Shown here piece after piece: positions 18,429 through 25,510 of a DNA stretch of 64,000 nt (position 1 is its first letter; each line of letters begins with the position of its first letter). The notes below the pieces were generated by a model that had not been told where the DNA came from, ran no database searches, and saw only the letters and a list, made by a program, of their open reading frames with translations. The DNA is from Borborobacter arsenicus (GTDB taxonomy: Bacteria; Pseudomonadota; Alphaproteobacteria; Rhizobiales; Rhizobiaceae), in the NCBI RefSeq assembly GCF_003934165.1, contig NZ_ML133510.1, positions 177,999 through 241,998 of the forward strand. The letters run 5' to 3'. A program made the position numbers and the translations under genes.

Positions 18429-19300
18429 GCGCGTTCGGAAGGGGTTGCGGTCGCCAGCGCGACGCCGGCGGTCGCCAGCGCCATGCCGACCATTTGCACC
18501 AGGGTTAGTTCTTCCCCGAACAGCGCCCAGGCCATGACCGCGGTCACGACCGGAACGAGATAGAAAAGGGACGAAACCTTCGACATCTCGCCGTCGCGAA
18601 TCATCACCATCAGCAGGAAGACGGCGCCGATGGAAAGCACCAGAACCAGCCAGGCCAGGGCAAAGATCAGTTCGCCGGTGATCTCCATCCGTTGCGTCTC
18701 GAATGCGAGCGACCCCACACCCGTCAGAATTGCCGCGCCCAGATATTGATAGAGCGTTCCTGTCACGAGATCGCCGCCGGCGAAACGCTTCTGCCAAATT
18801 GTGCCCGCCGTTATGCTGCCCACGGCGATGAAAGCTGCGCATAGGGTGGACCAGGTTACGCCAATGCTCTTGTCGAGGGCGGGCGAAAGCACGATGACCA
18901 CGCCGACAAAGCCAGCCATCAGGCCAGCCCAGTGTCGCGGGCCAATCCTCTCCCCAAGAAGCCGCCCGGCAACGAGCGCCGTGATCAGTGGCTGCAGCCC
19001 TGCAACCAGCGCCATCAGGCCGGCGGGGAGACCGTGGGCGATCGCCCAGAACACGCCGCCCAGATAGACGCCGTGCAACATCATCCCGGCAATTGCCGAA
19101 TGCAGGGCATGTCTCGGCGTGATCTTGCGAGCCCCGATAACCAGGATGATCAGCACCAACAGCAGGAAGGCTAGCACAAAGCGGCCGGTAAGGAAGGTGA
19201 AGGGCTCCGCCCACGGCATGGCATAGCGTGCGCCGATGAAGCCGCTCGACCAGAGGACGACGAAGGTGGCGGGAATGAGCCGTTTGAGAACTGGAGGCAT
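18395..19300 (-). CDS. EamA/DMT-family transporter
   Basis: A 301-residue inner-membrane protein with ten TM helices in two EamA repeats; repeat markers include VLWSSGFIGARYAMPWAEP, and GEELTLVQMVGMALATAGVAL at the end of repeat two. Substrate unknown (metabolite or drug efflux). MPPVLKRLIPATFV at 19300 is the family-like start; the longer frame to 19450 is not. The tail SERAQAPTRARASR is encoded by sequence overlapping the end of YihY, so the two transcripts are antisense there. Confidence 0.9.
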   Translation of the reverse strand: MPPVLKRLIPATFVVLWSSGFIGARYAMPWAEPFTFLTGRFVLAFLLLVLIILVIGARKITPRHALHSAIAGMMLHGVYLGGVFWAIAHGLPAGLMALVAGLQPLITALVAGRLLGERIGPRHWAGLMAGFVGVVIVLSPALDKSIGVTWSTLCAAFIAVGSITAGTIWQKRFAGGDLVTGTLYQYLGAAILTGVGSLAFETQRMEITGELIFALAWLVLVLSIGAVFLLMVMIRDGEMSKVSSLFYLVPVVTAVMAWALFGEELTLVQMVGMALATAGVALATATPSERAQAPTRARASR

Positions 19301-19467
19301 GGCGGTGGAGTCCGTTGATCGACGGGACCGGAATACCGCCGCTGCGGCAATGGCTCTAATGCCATTCATTGCAGCAAGCAAAGCGAAACGATTGAACCAT
19401 ATACTGAGGGAAATTGAACCTGATGGGTTCACGGGACGAAGAAGTGTCACCTTCGACAGGAGCGGAC

Positions 19468-19758
19468 ATGCTTTGGAATCTCGATCCGGCCTGGTTGATG
19501 ATGGCCGTCGCGGTCGTCTTGGTGGCGGCCGTCGTATTCGGTTCAGCGCTCGACGCCATCATGCGCGACGATGGCTTCGGTCCGATCGGCAACATGATCG
19601 TGTTCGTGGGCGGCTTCTTCGCCGCCATCCTGCTGGTCAATGTCTACGGGGTCAGCCTGCGTGACCTGACACTGGCGACCGTCACCGGCTTCGGGGGAGC
19701 CTTTGTGAGCTTCGCCATTCTGATGCTTCTCAAGGCCGGCGCAGCACGGCTGAGATAA
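19468..19758 (+). CDS. Small conserved membrane protein
   Basis: A 96-residue protein with three hydrophobic segments (about 9-29, 42-62 and 68-90) and no recognisable domain. CAGGAGCGG just before the ATG at 19468 (MLWNLDPAWLMMAVAVV) supports this start. Its stop is 6 bp from the end of convergent gluQRS. I do not recognise the function; it looks like a rhizobial hypothetical. Confidence 0.72.
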   Translation: MLWNLDPAWLMMAVAVVLVAAVVFGSALDAIMRDDGFGPIGNMIVFVGGFFAAILLVNVYGVSLRDLTLATVTGFGGAFVSFAILMLLKAGAARLR

Positions 19759-19764
19759 ATAGGT

Positions 19765-20640
19765 TCACAGCCCGACCATGCGCCGGATTTCCACTGCCGT
19801 CCTGCCGTTTTCGCGAAGGGTCGCCAGGCCGGTATCCCGCTCGCTTTTCGACAGTTTCCGGCCGTCGGGATCGAGGATAAGCCTGTGGTGGAAATAGGCT
19901 GGCGCCGGCAATCCAAGCAGTCGCTGCAGCAAACACTGAATGGCGGTGGCCTGGTAGAGATCGCGCCCACGCACGACATGGCTGATGTCCTGCAATGCAT
20001 CGTCGGCGACGACCGACAGGTGATAGCTGGTGGGGATGTCCTTGCGCGCGATCACCACATCGCCCCATTGCTGCGGGCACGCTTCGACCTCGTGAGAGGT
20101 GGTCAGAGACTCATCGTCAAGCTCAGTCCATGACAACGGCGCGGGCAGGCGCGACAGCGCAGCCTCGGTGTCCAGCCGCCACGCAAAGGGCTCGCCGGCA
20201 GCGATACGGCGCTGGCGCTCGGCATGCGGCAATCGCTTGTCGGCGGCCGGATAGAGGGGCACGCCGTCGGGGTCGCGCGGCCAGACTCCGCCCTGCTGCT
20301 CACTTTCGGCGATGGCGGCGCGAATCTCTCCCCGACTCATGAAAGCGGGATAGACCAGTTCCTCGCGGATCAGCCTTTGCAGAAGGCTTTCATAGGCTTC
20401 GAAATGGTCGGATTGGCGGCGCACCGGTTGCTCCCATTCGATGCCAAGCCAAGCCAGATCCCTGAAGATGCCGGCCTCGAATTCGGGCGTGCAGCGGGTT
20501 ACGTCGATGTCCTCGATCCGCAACAGGAATCGCCCGCCGCTTGTCTCAACCATCCTGGCGTTCAGCAGCGCCGAATAGGCATGGCCGAGATGAAGCTCGC
20601 CATTCGGGCTTGGGGCGAAACGAAAGACAGGAGTGTTCAT
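19765..20640 (-). CDS. gluQ: Glutamyl-Q tRNA(Asp) synthetase
   Basis: Activates glutamate and attaches it to queuosine-34 of tRNA-Asp. The 291-residue protein is a GlxRS catalytic domain without the anticodon-binding domain: RFAPSPNGELHLGHAYSAL holds the HIGH motif and KLSKS is the KMSKS motif; LLRIEDID and RGRDLYQAT are conserved. The start at 20640 (MNTPVFRFAPSPNG) is family-like; a longer frame upstream is not. It is divergent from the alkA-like gene over 75 bp. Confidence 0.94.
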   Translation of the reverse strand: MNTPVFRFAPSPNGELHLGHAYSALLNARMVETSGGRFLLRIEDIDVTRCTPEFEAGIFRDLAWLGIEWEQPVRRQSDHFEAYESLLQRLIREELVYPAFMSRGEIRAAIAESEQQGGVWPRDPDGVPLYPAADKRLPHAERQRRIAAGEPFAWRLDTEAALSRLPAPLSWTELDDESLTTSHEVEACPQQWGDVVIARKDIPTSYHLSVVADDALQDISHVVRGRDLYQATAIQCLLQRLLGLPAPAYFHHRLILDPDGRKLSKSERDTGLATLRENGRTAVEIRRMVGL

Positions 20641-20715
20641 TGCCGGGCAATTAGCGGGTTGAATCGACTGTCCGTCGATTGCTACTTTGGGACGCCAACC
20701 GGAACAAGCCACACC

Positions 20716-21375
20716 ATGCGCCGTATCGCCAGTCTGGATGACATTTCTGCCGGGCTCGATGCGCTTTGTGCCATCGATCCACGCCTGGCAACCGTGCGCG
20801 CCACTGCCGGCGAGATTCCACTGCGGCTTTCGGAACCGGGCTTCACCAGCCTCGTCTCGATCATCGTGGCGCAACAGGTGTCGCGCGCCAGCGCCGATGC
20901 CATTTTCGGGCGTCTCGTCAAACTGGTCGATCCCTTGACCCCGCAGGCCTTGCTCGACGCCGGTGAATCGCTGTTTCGCGAGGCCGGCCTGTCGCGGCCC
21001 AAGCAGCGGACGCTCCTTGCCGTTTCAGAGGCAGTATGCGATGGGCTCGACCTTCACCACCTTTGCAGGCTCGATGCGACAGACGCCATTGCGCGCATGA
21101 CTTCCGTTTCCGGCATCGGGCCGTGGACGGCGCAATGCTATTTGCTGTTCTCGGCCGGACATCCGGACATATTTCCGGCCCGCGACGTCGCCCTGCAGTC
21201 GGCGGTAGGCCACGCGCTCGGCCTGTCGCCTCGGCCCGATGAAAAAATACTCGGCTGCCTGGCCGAATCATGGGCGCCGTGGCGAGGTGTCGCGGCGCGT
21301 CTTTTCTGGGCCTATTACCGCGAAACACGCGGTCGTGATGGGGCGCCGCCGGTGCAAATCCAGGGAAAAGCCTGA
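20716..21375 (+). CDS. DNA-3-methyladenine glycosylase, AlkA/HhH-GPD type
   Basis: Base-excision repair of alkylated purines. The 219-residue protein has the HhH-GPD fold: TSLVSIIVAQQVSRASADAIF early, the helix-hairpin-helix SVSGIGPWTAQCYLL, and the catalytic Asp in FPARDVALQSAVG. It lacks the AlkA N-terminal domain, as usual in short rhizobial AlkA proteins. The ATG at 20716 is the first codon that gives family sequence. The HNH gene follows 115 bp later. Confidence 0.92.
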   Translation: MRRIASLDDISAGLDALCAIDPRLATVRATAGEIPLRLSEPGFTSLVSIIVAQQVSRASADAIFGRLVKLVDPLTPQALLDAGESLFREAGLSRPKQRTLLAVSEAVCDGLDLHHLCRLDATDAIARMTSVSGIGPWTAQCYLLFSAGHPDIFPARDVALQSAVGHALGLSPRPDEKILGCLAESWAPWRGVAARLFWAYYRETRGRDGAPPVQIQGKA

Positions 21376-21490
21376 AATTTCCGGTTTTTTCTGTGGCACA
21401 CAAATCCGCGAAAAAACTTCACATCGATGTCATGTAGGGCGTAGAATATCTGCGCACCTTGGTTGATCATCAATTCGGGAGTAGCTGCAA

Positions 21491-22048
21491 GTGACGGTCG
21501 CCGTATCTCCGGATGGCCTTCCCGCACTGGTGCTGAACGCGGATTATCGCCCGCTCAGCTACTATCCCCTGTCGCTATGGTCGTGGCAGGATGCCATCAA
21601 GGCCGTTTTTCTCGATCGCGTGAACATCGTCGCCGAATATGAGCATTCGGTGTCCTCGCCATCCTTTTCGATGCGGCTGCCGAGCGTCGTCAGCCTGAAG
21701 AATTACGTCAAGCCGTCACGCCACCCGGCATTCACGCGCTTCAACGTGTTCCTGCGCGACCGTTTCCAATGCCAATATTGCGGCACCCATGAAGAGCTGA
21801 CTTTCGATCATGTCGTGCCGCGCCATAGCGGCGGCGCCACCACCTGGGAAAATGTCGTTGCCGCCTGTTCGCCTTGCAATCTCAGAAAGGGCGGCATGAT
21901 GCCGGCGCAGGCGAAGATGTGGCCGATGCAAAAACCCTATCAGCCGACCGTGCATGATCTGCACAATAATGGCCGGCTGTTCCCACCCAACTATCTGCAT
22001 GAAAGCTGGATGGACTATCTCTACTGGGATGTCGAACTGGAGCCGTGA
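21491..22048 (+). CDS. HNH endonuclease family protein
   Basis: A 185-residue protein with a C-terminal HNH module: CQYCGTHEELTFDHVVPRH, then ENVVAACSPCNLRKGG; the two CxxC pairs bind a structural zinc and the DH pair is catalytic. The N-terminus (DGLPALVLNADYRPLSYYP) is shared with a very conserved chromosomal HNH family of alphaproteobacteria whose role is not known. GGGAG at 21478-21482 supports the GTG start at 21491. It is followed by repeat copy C. Confidence 0.92.
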   Translation: MTVAVSPDGLPALVLNADYRPLSYYPLSLWSWQDAIKAVFLDRVNIVAEYEHSVSSPSFSMRLPSVVSLKNYVKPSRHPAFTRFNVFLRDRFQCQYCGTHEELTFDHVVPRHSGGATTWENVVAACSPCNLRKGGMMPAQAKMWPMQKPYQPTVHDLHNNGRLFPPNYLHESWMDYLYWDVELEP

Positions 22049-22056
22049 CCGGCTGC

Positions 22057-22148
22057 GAAGCATTTTGCAGTCAGACGGAATCGTCTGACGTCGCACAAAT
22101 GCGGCTGAAGAAACCAGAGTGCGCGTTCGTCAGAACGACCGCGCTCTG
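22057..22148 (+). repeat. Dispersed rhizobial palindromic element, copy C
   Basis: Same architecture as copies A and B in opposite orientation: GCATTTTGCAG, the hairpin CAGACGGAATCGTCTG, GTCGCACAAATGCGGC, then an outer stem AGAGTGCGCG / CGCGCTCT with one bulge. The inner stem sequence differs from A and B while pairing is kept, indicating compensatory change. It separates the convergent HNH and dsbB genes, where it could also act as a terminator. Confidence 0.75.
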
Positions 22149-22152
22149 GGCA

Positions 22153-22668
22153 TCAGGGCTTTCCCACTGCTCCACGAAAAGCGATGACCGCAAGCACGAG
22201 GCTTGCAATGGCGTTCCAGCCGGCGAGCGACAGGCCGAGTATCCGCAGCGCCGCCCTGTCGCAGGAGGGCGGGATGACGGTGTTGAGCGAATCAAGCACG
22301 CCGCCGCTGCCGCCTTCCGGCGCAGCCACCACTGCTCCGCAATCGGCCGGGCCAGCCCACCAGCCCCATTCGACGCCAGAGTGATAGACGCCCATATAAA
22401 GGCCGTAGGCCATCAGCAAGCCGCCGATGAAGAGCAGCCCGCGCGTTATCGAGCTGGGGAAATTCAGCGAGGAGGAAAGTGCTGCAACCGCCATCAGCGG
22501 CATACCGACATAATAGGGCGTGCGCTGCTCCAGGCACAGCTTGCAGGGGATATAGCCGCTGATATGTTCAAAACCGAGCGCGCTGCCCACTGTCGCTGCC
22601 ATCAGAGCCAGAAGCAAAAGTGCCGTAACCGTCTGGACGCTGCTGGTCGGCTGGTTGAGGAAAGACAT
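22153..22668 (-). CDS. dsbB: Disulfide bond formation protein B
   Basis: Inner-membrane oxidant of DsbA that passes electrons to quinone. The 171-residue protein has four TM helices. The first Cys pair is C42-K-L-C45 in GYIPCKLCLEQR, followed by the quinone-site Arg; the second pair is C110 (PADCGA) and C136 (PPSCDR). All four redox cysteines are present, so it should be active. dsbA is not in this window. YqaA lies 36 bp upstream on the same strand. Confidence 0.92.
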   Translation of the reverse strand: MSFLNQPTSSVQTVTALLLLALMAATVGSALGFEHISGYIPCKLCLEQRTPYYVGMPLMAVAALSSSLNFPSSITRGLLFIGGLLMAYGLYMGVYHSGVEWGWWAGPADCGAVVAAPEGGSGGVLDSLNTVIPPSCDRAALRILGLSLAGWNAIASLVLAVIAFRGAVGKP

Positions 22669-22704
22669 GGGCGGAGGTCCGATGGTGAATGTGCGAGGTG
22701 ATCG

Positions 22705-23292
22705 TCAGAAAGCGTATCTGACGAGGATGTAAAGCGAAATCAGGGCGGCGGCAGCAAGTGCGGCCAGCGTGCCGAGGCGCTTTTCGATGAATTCGCGGAT
22801 CGGTTCGCCATAAGTGCGCAGCAGCCAGGCGAGAAACAGGAAGCGGGCGCCGCGTGCGACGATCGCCGAGAGGATGAACCATCCAAGCGGAAAGCCGATG
22901 ACGCCGGACAGGATCGTCACCACCTTGATCGGTGGGAGATGGGCAAGCCCCGAGGTTATCAGCATCAACAGGATGAAGCCGACGCCCGATGAGACCCGCA
23001 AGGCTTCGAAATCATCGAATTTGCCGTAGAATTCAAGGACCGGCTTGGCGATTGCCTCATAGGCGTAGTGGCCGAGGAACCAGCCGGCGATGCCTCCAAG
23101 TACCGAAGCGACCGTGGCGACAATCGCGTAGCGATAGGCGCGCGCCGGTCGCGACAGGGCCATGGGCAGGAAGAGCACGTCGGCCGGCACCAGGAAAACC
23201 GAGCTTTCGACGAAAGCGATGAAGGCCAGCCACCATTCGGCGGATTTGCGCGCTGCCAGCGACAGCGTCCAGTCATAGAGTTTTCGAAGCAT
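22705..23292 (-). CDS. YqaA/DedA-like inner membrane protein
   Basis: A 195-residue protein with five or six hydrophobic segments and the SNARE-associated (DedA/VTT) landmarks FVESSVFLVPADVLFLPMAL and GGIAGWFLGHYAYE, plus the re-entrant GLAHLPPIKVVTILSGVIGFPLG loop region. DedA relatives move undecaprenyl phosphate or other lipids; YqaA function is not established. Probably cotranscribed with dsbB. Confidence 0.9.
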   Translation of the reverse strand: MLRKLYDWTLSLAARKSAEWWLAFIAFVESSVFLVPADVLFLPMALSRPARAYRYAIVATVASVLGGIAGWFLGHYAYEAIAKPVLEFYGKFDDFEALRVSSGVGFILLMLITSGLAHLPPIKVVTILSGVIGFPLGWFILSAIVARGARFLFLAWLLRTYGEPIREFIEKRLGTLAALAAAALISLYILVRYAF

Positions 23293-23462
23293 GGAGTTCC
23301 GTCGAGAAAAAATCGATTTCGTCGTAGGCGCTATCTATGGTCGCATAATGGTTTCGCGTCCATGAAAACAAACGCGGCCAGTTGACGCCGCATGGCTGAA
23401 CCGTATAGTCCGCTCCCGTCGTCCGAAACGGATGGACGACAATGCCGTCGCCGATGGCATGT

Positions 23463-23547
23463 GCGGGTGTGGTGGAACTGGTAGACGCGCCGGACTCAAA
23501 ATCCGGTTCCGAAAGGAGTGTCGGTTCGATTCCGACCACCCGCACCA
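23463..23547 (+). tRNA. tRNA-Leu (anticodon CAA)
   Basis: An 85-nt cloverleaf with encoded CCA. The acceptor stem GCGGGTG pairs with CACCCGC, discriminator A. The anticodon stem CCGGA/TCCGG carries the loop CTCAAAA, giving anticodon CAA (codon UUG). The long variable arm (TTCCGAAAGGAGT) is class II as expected for Leu, and the T-loop is GGTTCGATTCC. Confidence 0.96.
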
Positions 23548-23800
23548 ACTTTTCGTATCTCACGCGGTTTCGCTTCGCTCACCGCTCCGATGGGGCGGCC
23601 TGACCGGCCGGCGGGCAGTCGCCCTTGCGAACCCTGCAGGTTCGATTCCGCGTCCTGAACCTCCTTTATTCCACATGCAGCGGTTTTCCGGCCGCGTCGT
23701 GGCGGATCAACGATTTGTTAACCATGGCCGTATGATGGTGAGGGCCAGTCAAACAGCCTCCCCTTTAACCACGGATGTACTGGCATCGGGACCAAGGCGC

Positions 23801-23903
23801 TAGAGCGGCAGTTGCCCGGACAAATCCGGGCTGCCGCTCTATCTGTTTGTTTTTGCCGCATTTTTGCGACGCCAAGTGATTCCACTCGGCTGCAAAATGC
23901 TCT
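23801..23903 (-). repeat. Dispersed rhizobial palindromic element, copy B
   Basis: Nearly the same sequence as copy A: TAGAGCGGCA / TGCCGCTCTA with inner CCCGGA/TCCGGG, an A/T spacer, GCCGCATTTTTGCGACGCC, and a second hairpin GCCAAGTGATTCCACTCGGC. A and B can be aligned over their full length with few differences, showing a common origin. Confidence 0.8.
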
Positions 23904-23906
23904 GGA

Positions 23907-23934
23907 AAGGTCGGGGTAGCACCCGGCCTTTTTT
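23907..23934 (+). terminator. Intrinsic terminator
   Basis: AAGGTCGGG and CCCGGCCTT form a 9-bp stem (one G-U) around a GTAGCA loop, followed directly by a run of T. It points along the plus strand and abuts repeat copy B. The only plus-strand gene upstream is tRNA-Leu, 360 bp away, so an unannotated transcript may end here. Confidence 0.75.
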
Positions 23935-23998
23935 GTTGGTTTACGATACGGGCGCGGCGTTCACGATCTATAAACCACGTTCGGCCGAACTTGCCTGC

Positions 23999-24247
23999 AT
24001 GGCTGATTTGATTCCCTTCCCGCTGAGTTCGCGTGCATCTCTTGTGCGTTCGATGGTAGATGACCTGGAGTGCGTGAATGGCTCCGCAGCCAATGAGTTC
24101 TGGCGCAGGAGGGTTGCTGCGATCATCGCGGATATGCGCGAATCCGGCCTCGATGCCGATGCAATCCGCAATGAAATCCTCAGCCTTCAGGATGCCGTAC
24201 AAGACGAGCTACGCCGCCGCTGCGTAGGGGCCCAGAACCGCGCCTAG
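23999..24247 (+). CDS. Small rhizobial protein, DUF6074-like
   Basis: An 82-residue protein beginning MADLIPFPLSSRASLVRSMV and continuing with a helical region (EFWRRRVAAIIADMRESG). The LIPFPL...R..LV start is like that of the small DUF6074 proteins of rhizobia, which have no known function; the match is from memory and only moderately sure. The frame is open upstream to 23864, but that part translates the repeat and terminator. The PhnA-like gene follows 21 bp later. Confidence 0.65.
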   Translation: MADLIPFPLSSRASLVRSMVDDLECVNGSAANEFWRRRVAAIIADMRESGLDADAIRNEILSLQDAVQDELRRRCVGAQNRA

Positions 24248-24268
24248 CTAGACACGAAAGAAACAGAC

Positions 24269-24490
24269 ATGAGCGACGATTTGGTGCGTGATGCCTTTGG
24301 CAATCAGATCAACGACGGCGACTCCGTCACCTTGATCAAGGACCTGAAGGTCAAGGGCACATCCGAAACGATAAAGCGGGGAACGCTGGTCAAGGGTGTC
24401 CGACTGACCGGAAATCCGGGCGAGGTCGAATGCAACACCAAACAGGTTAAGGGGCTCGTCCTGAAAACCGAGTTCCTCAAGAAAGCCTGA
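24269..24490 (+). CDS. PhnA/YjdM C-terminal-domain protein
   Basis: A 73-residue beta-rich protein (VRDAFGNQINDGDSVTLIKD ... KGVRLTGNPGEVECNTKQVKG) that matches the C-terminal domain of PhnA/YjdM ('alkylphosphonate utilisation protein'). The zinc-ribbon N-terminal half of full-length PhnA is absent, as in many alphaproteobacterial versions. Despite the old name, a phosphonate role is not established. It ends 27 bp from the convergent nadE-like gene. Confidence 0.85.
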   Translation: MSDDLVRDAFGNQINDGDSVTLIKDLKVKGTSETIKRGTLVKGVRLTGNPGEVECNTKQVKGLVLKTEFLKKA

Positions 24491-24517
24491 CCTTTGTAGC
24501 TGGCCGATGCCATTCGC

Positions 24518-25510
24518 CTATATGGGATCGACCAGTTGCGGCGCGAGGTGGAGATAGCGGGCGACCTTGCGTTTCGATTCGATATCGCTCCAGACACGCC
24601 TGACCTGCTCTTCTGTCAAAGAGGCGACGGCTGCCGTGCCGGCGGCGCTGATCCCATTGTTCAGCCCGTAGAGGCAAAGGTCCATCTGCCGGTAGGGCAG
24701 GGCGAAGTAGAATTCCTCCTGCGTCTGCGCCAGCGAATAGGTGTCGGTGGTCGGCGGCCGTGCCTGGATTTCCGCCGGCACGCCGAGATGGGCGGCCAGT
24801 TGGTAGACCTGCGATTTGTAGAGATGGGCGATCGGCTTCACGTCGGCTGCGCCGTCGCCGTTCTTGACGAAGAAACCCTGGTCATATTCGAGCCGGTTTG
24901 GCGTTCCCAGAACCGCATAATTCAGCTGGTCGGCATGGAAATATTCCAGCTGTTTGCGGGTGCGTTGCTTCATATTGGTGGCAGCGACGATGCCGAGATA
25001 GGCTGAAGGCGGCATGCGTAGCTTCTGCGTGGTTCCATCGGGAGCCTGAACCACCAGATAGGAGATATTGTAGCCCTCCGTCGTCAGCGCATTGGCGAGC
25101 ACGATCTTGGAGGCCCAGCCTGGCCCATAGTCCGGCACGACTTCGCGGATGAAGGCGTCGCGCCTTGCGTAGCAGCCCATGGCGTCGAGCGTCGGCCCGA
25201 TATTTTCCGTGCGGGCCTCGATGCCGTAGGTCTCGGCGACGAGTTTGCCGAGACGCAGGCTCTCGGGATCGGAATCATTTTCCGGCATGAACAGGCAGAA
25301 AACCTTGCCGGGGCCGAGCGCCTTGACCGCCAGTGCGGCGCACACGCTCGAATCGATGCCGCCCGACAGGCCGAGGACCAGGCCGCGCTTGCGCATGCCC
25401 CGGACCTGTTCGCGCAGTGCCGTGGCGATCCTGTCGCTTTCGGCTGCGGGGTCGATATCGAGGGTCGCCGGCGAAAAGGCGGGGTGTTGGTTTGACGGGC
25501 TGACATTCAT
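24518..25510 (-). CDS. nadE: NAD(+) synthase-like amidating enzyme (NadE family, no glutaminase domain)
   Basis: A 330-residue member of the NadE/PP-loop ATP pyrophosphatase family. The P-loop LSGGIDSSVCAAL is intact, as are GTPNRLEYDQGFF and GDGAADVKPIAHLYKSQVY. It lacks the N-terminal nitrilase (glutaminase) domain of the large bacterial NadE, so it would need free ammonia or a partner amidotransferase. Where canonical NadE has a P-S-A ... TDE segment it has PPTTDTYSLAQTQEEFYF, marking a divergent subgroup. Its ATG overlaps the ligase stop as ATGA. The operon (asnB, acp, ligase) suggests amidation of another carboxylate rather than, or besides, NAD synthesis. The start at 25510 (MNVSPSNQH) is preferred over the longer frame. 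Confidence 0.8.
   Translation of the reverse strand: MNVSPSNQHPAFSPATLDIDPAAESDRIATALREQVRGMRKRGLVLGLSGGIDSSVCAALAVKALGPGKVFCLFMPENDSDPESLRLGKLVAETYGIEARTENIGPTLDAMGCYARRDAFIREVVPDYGPGWASKIVLANALTTEGYNISYLVVQAPDGTTQKLRMPPSAYLGIVAATNMKQRTRKQLEYFHADQLNYAVLGTPNRLEYDQGFFVKNGDGAADVKPIAHLYKSQVYQLAAHLGVPAEIQARPPTTDTYSLAQTQEEFYFALPYRQMDLCLYGLNNGISAAGTAAVASLTEEQVRRVWSDIESKRKVARYLHLAPQLVDPI

Larger units (their letters stand above)
23548..23998 (+). other. 451-bp gene-free stretch after tRNA-Leu
   Basis: It contains, in order: 40 nt of tRNA tail; a tRNA-like fragment at about 23590-23673 with a T-loop-like AGGTTCGATTCCG but no complete cloverleaf; about 125 nt with no recognisable feature; repeat copy B (23801-23903); an intrinsic terminator (23907-23934); and the promoter region of the next small gene, with TATAAA at 23969-23974. 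No convincing protein gene is present. Confidence 0.6.

Noticed and set aside
23590..23673. A second tRNA gene after tRNA-Leu
   Set aside because: The T-loop-like GGTTCGATTCC is there but the T stem, acceptor stem and anticodon stem do not pair; kept only as a finding.
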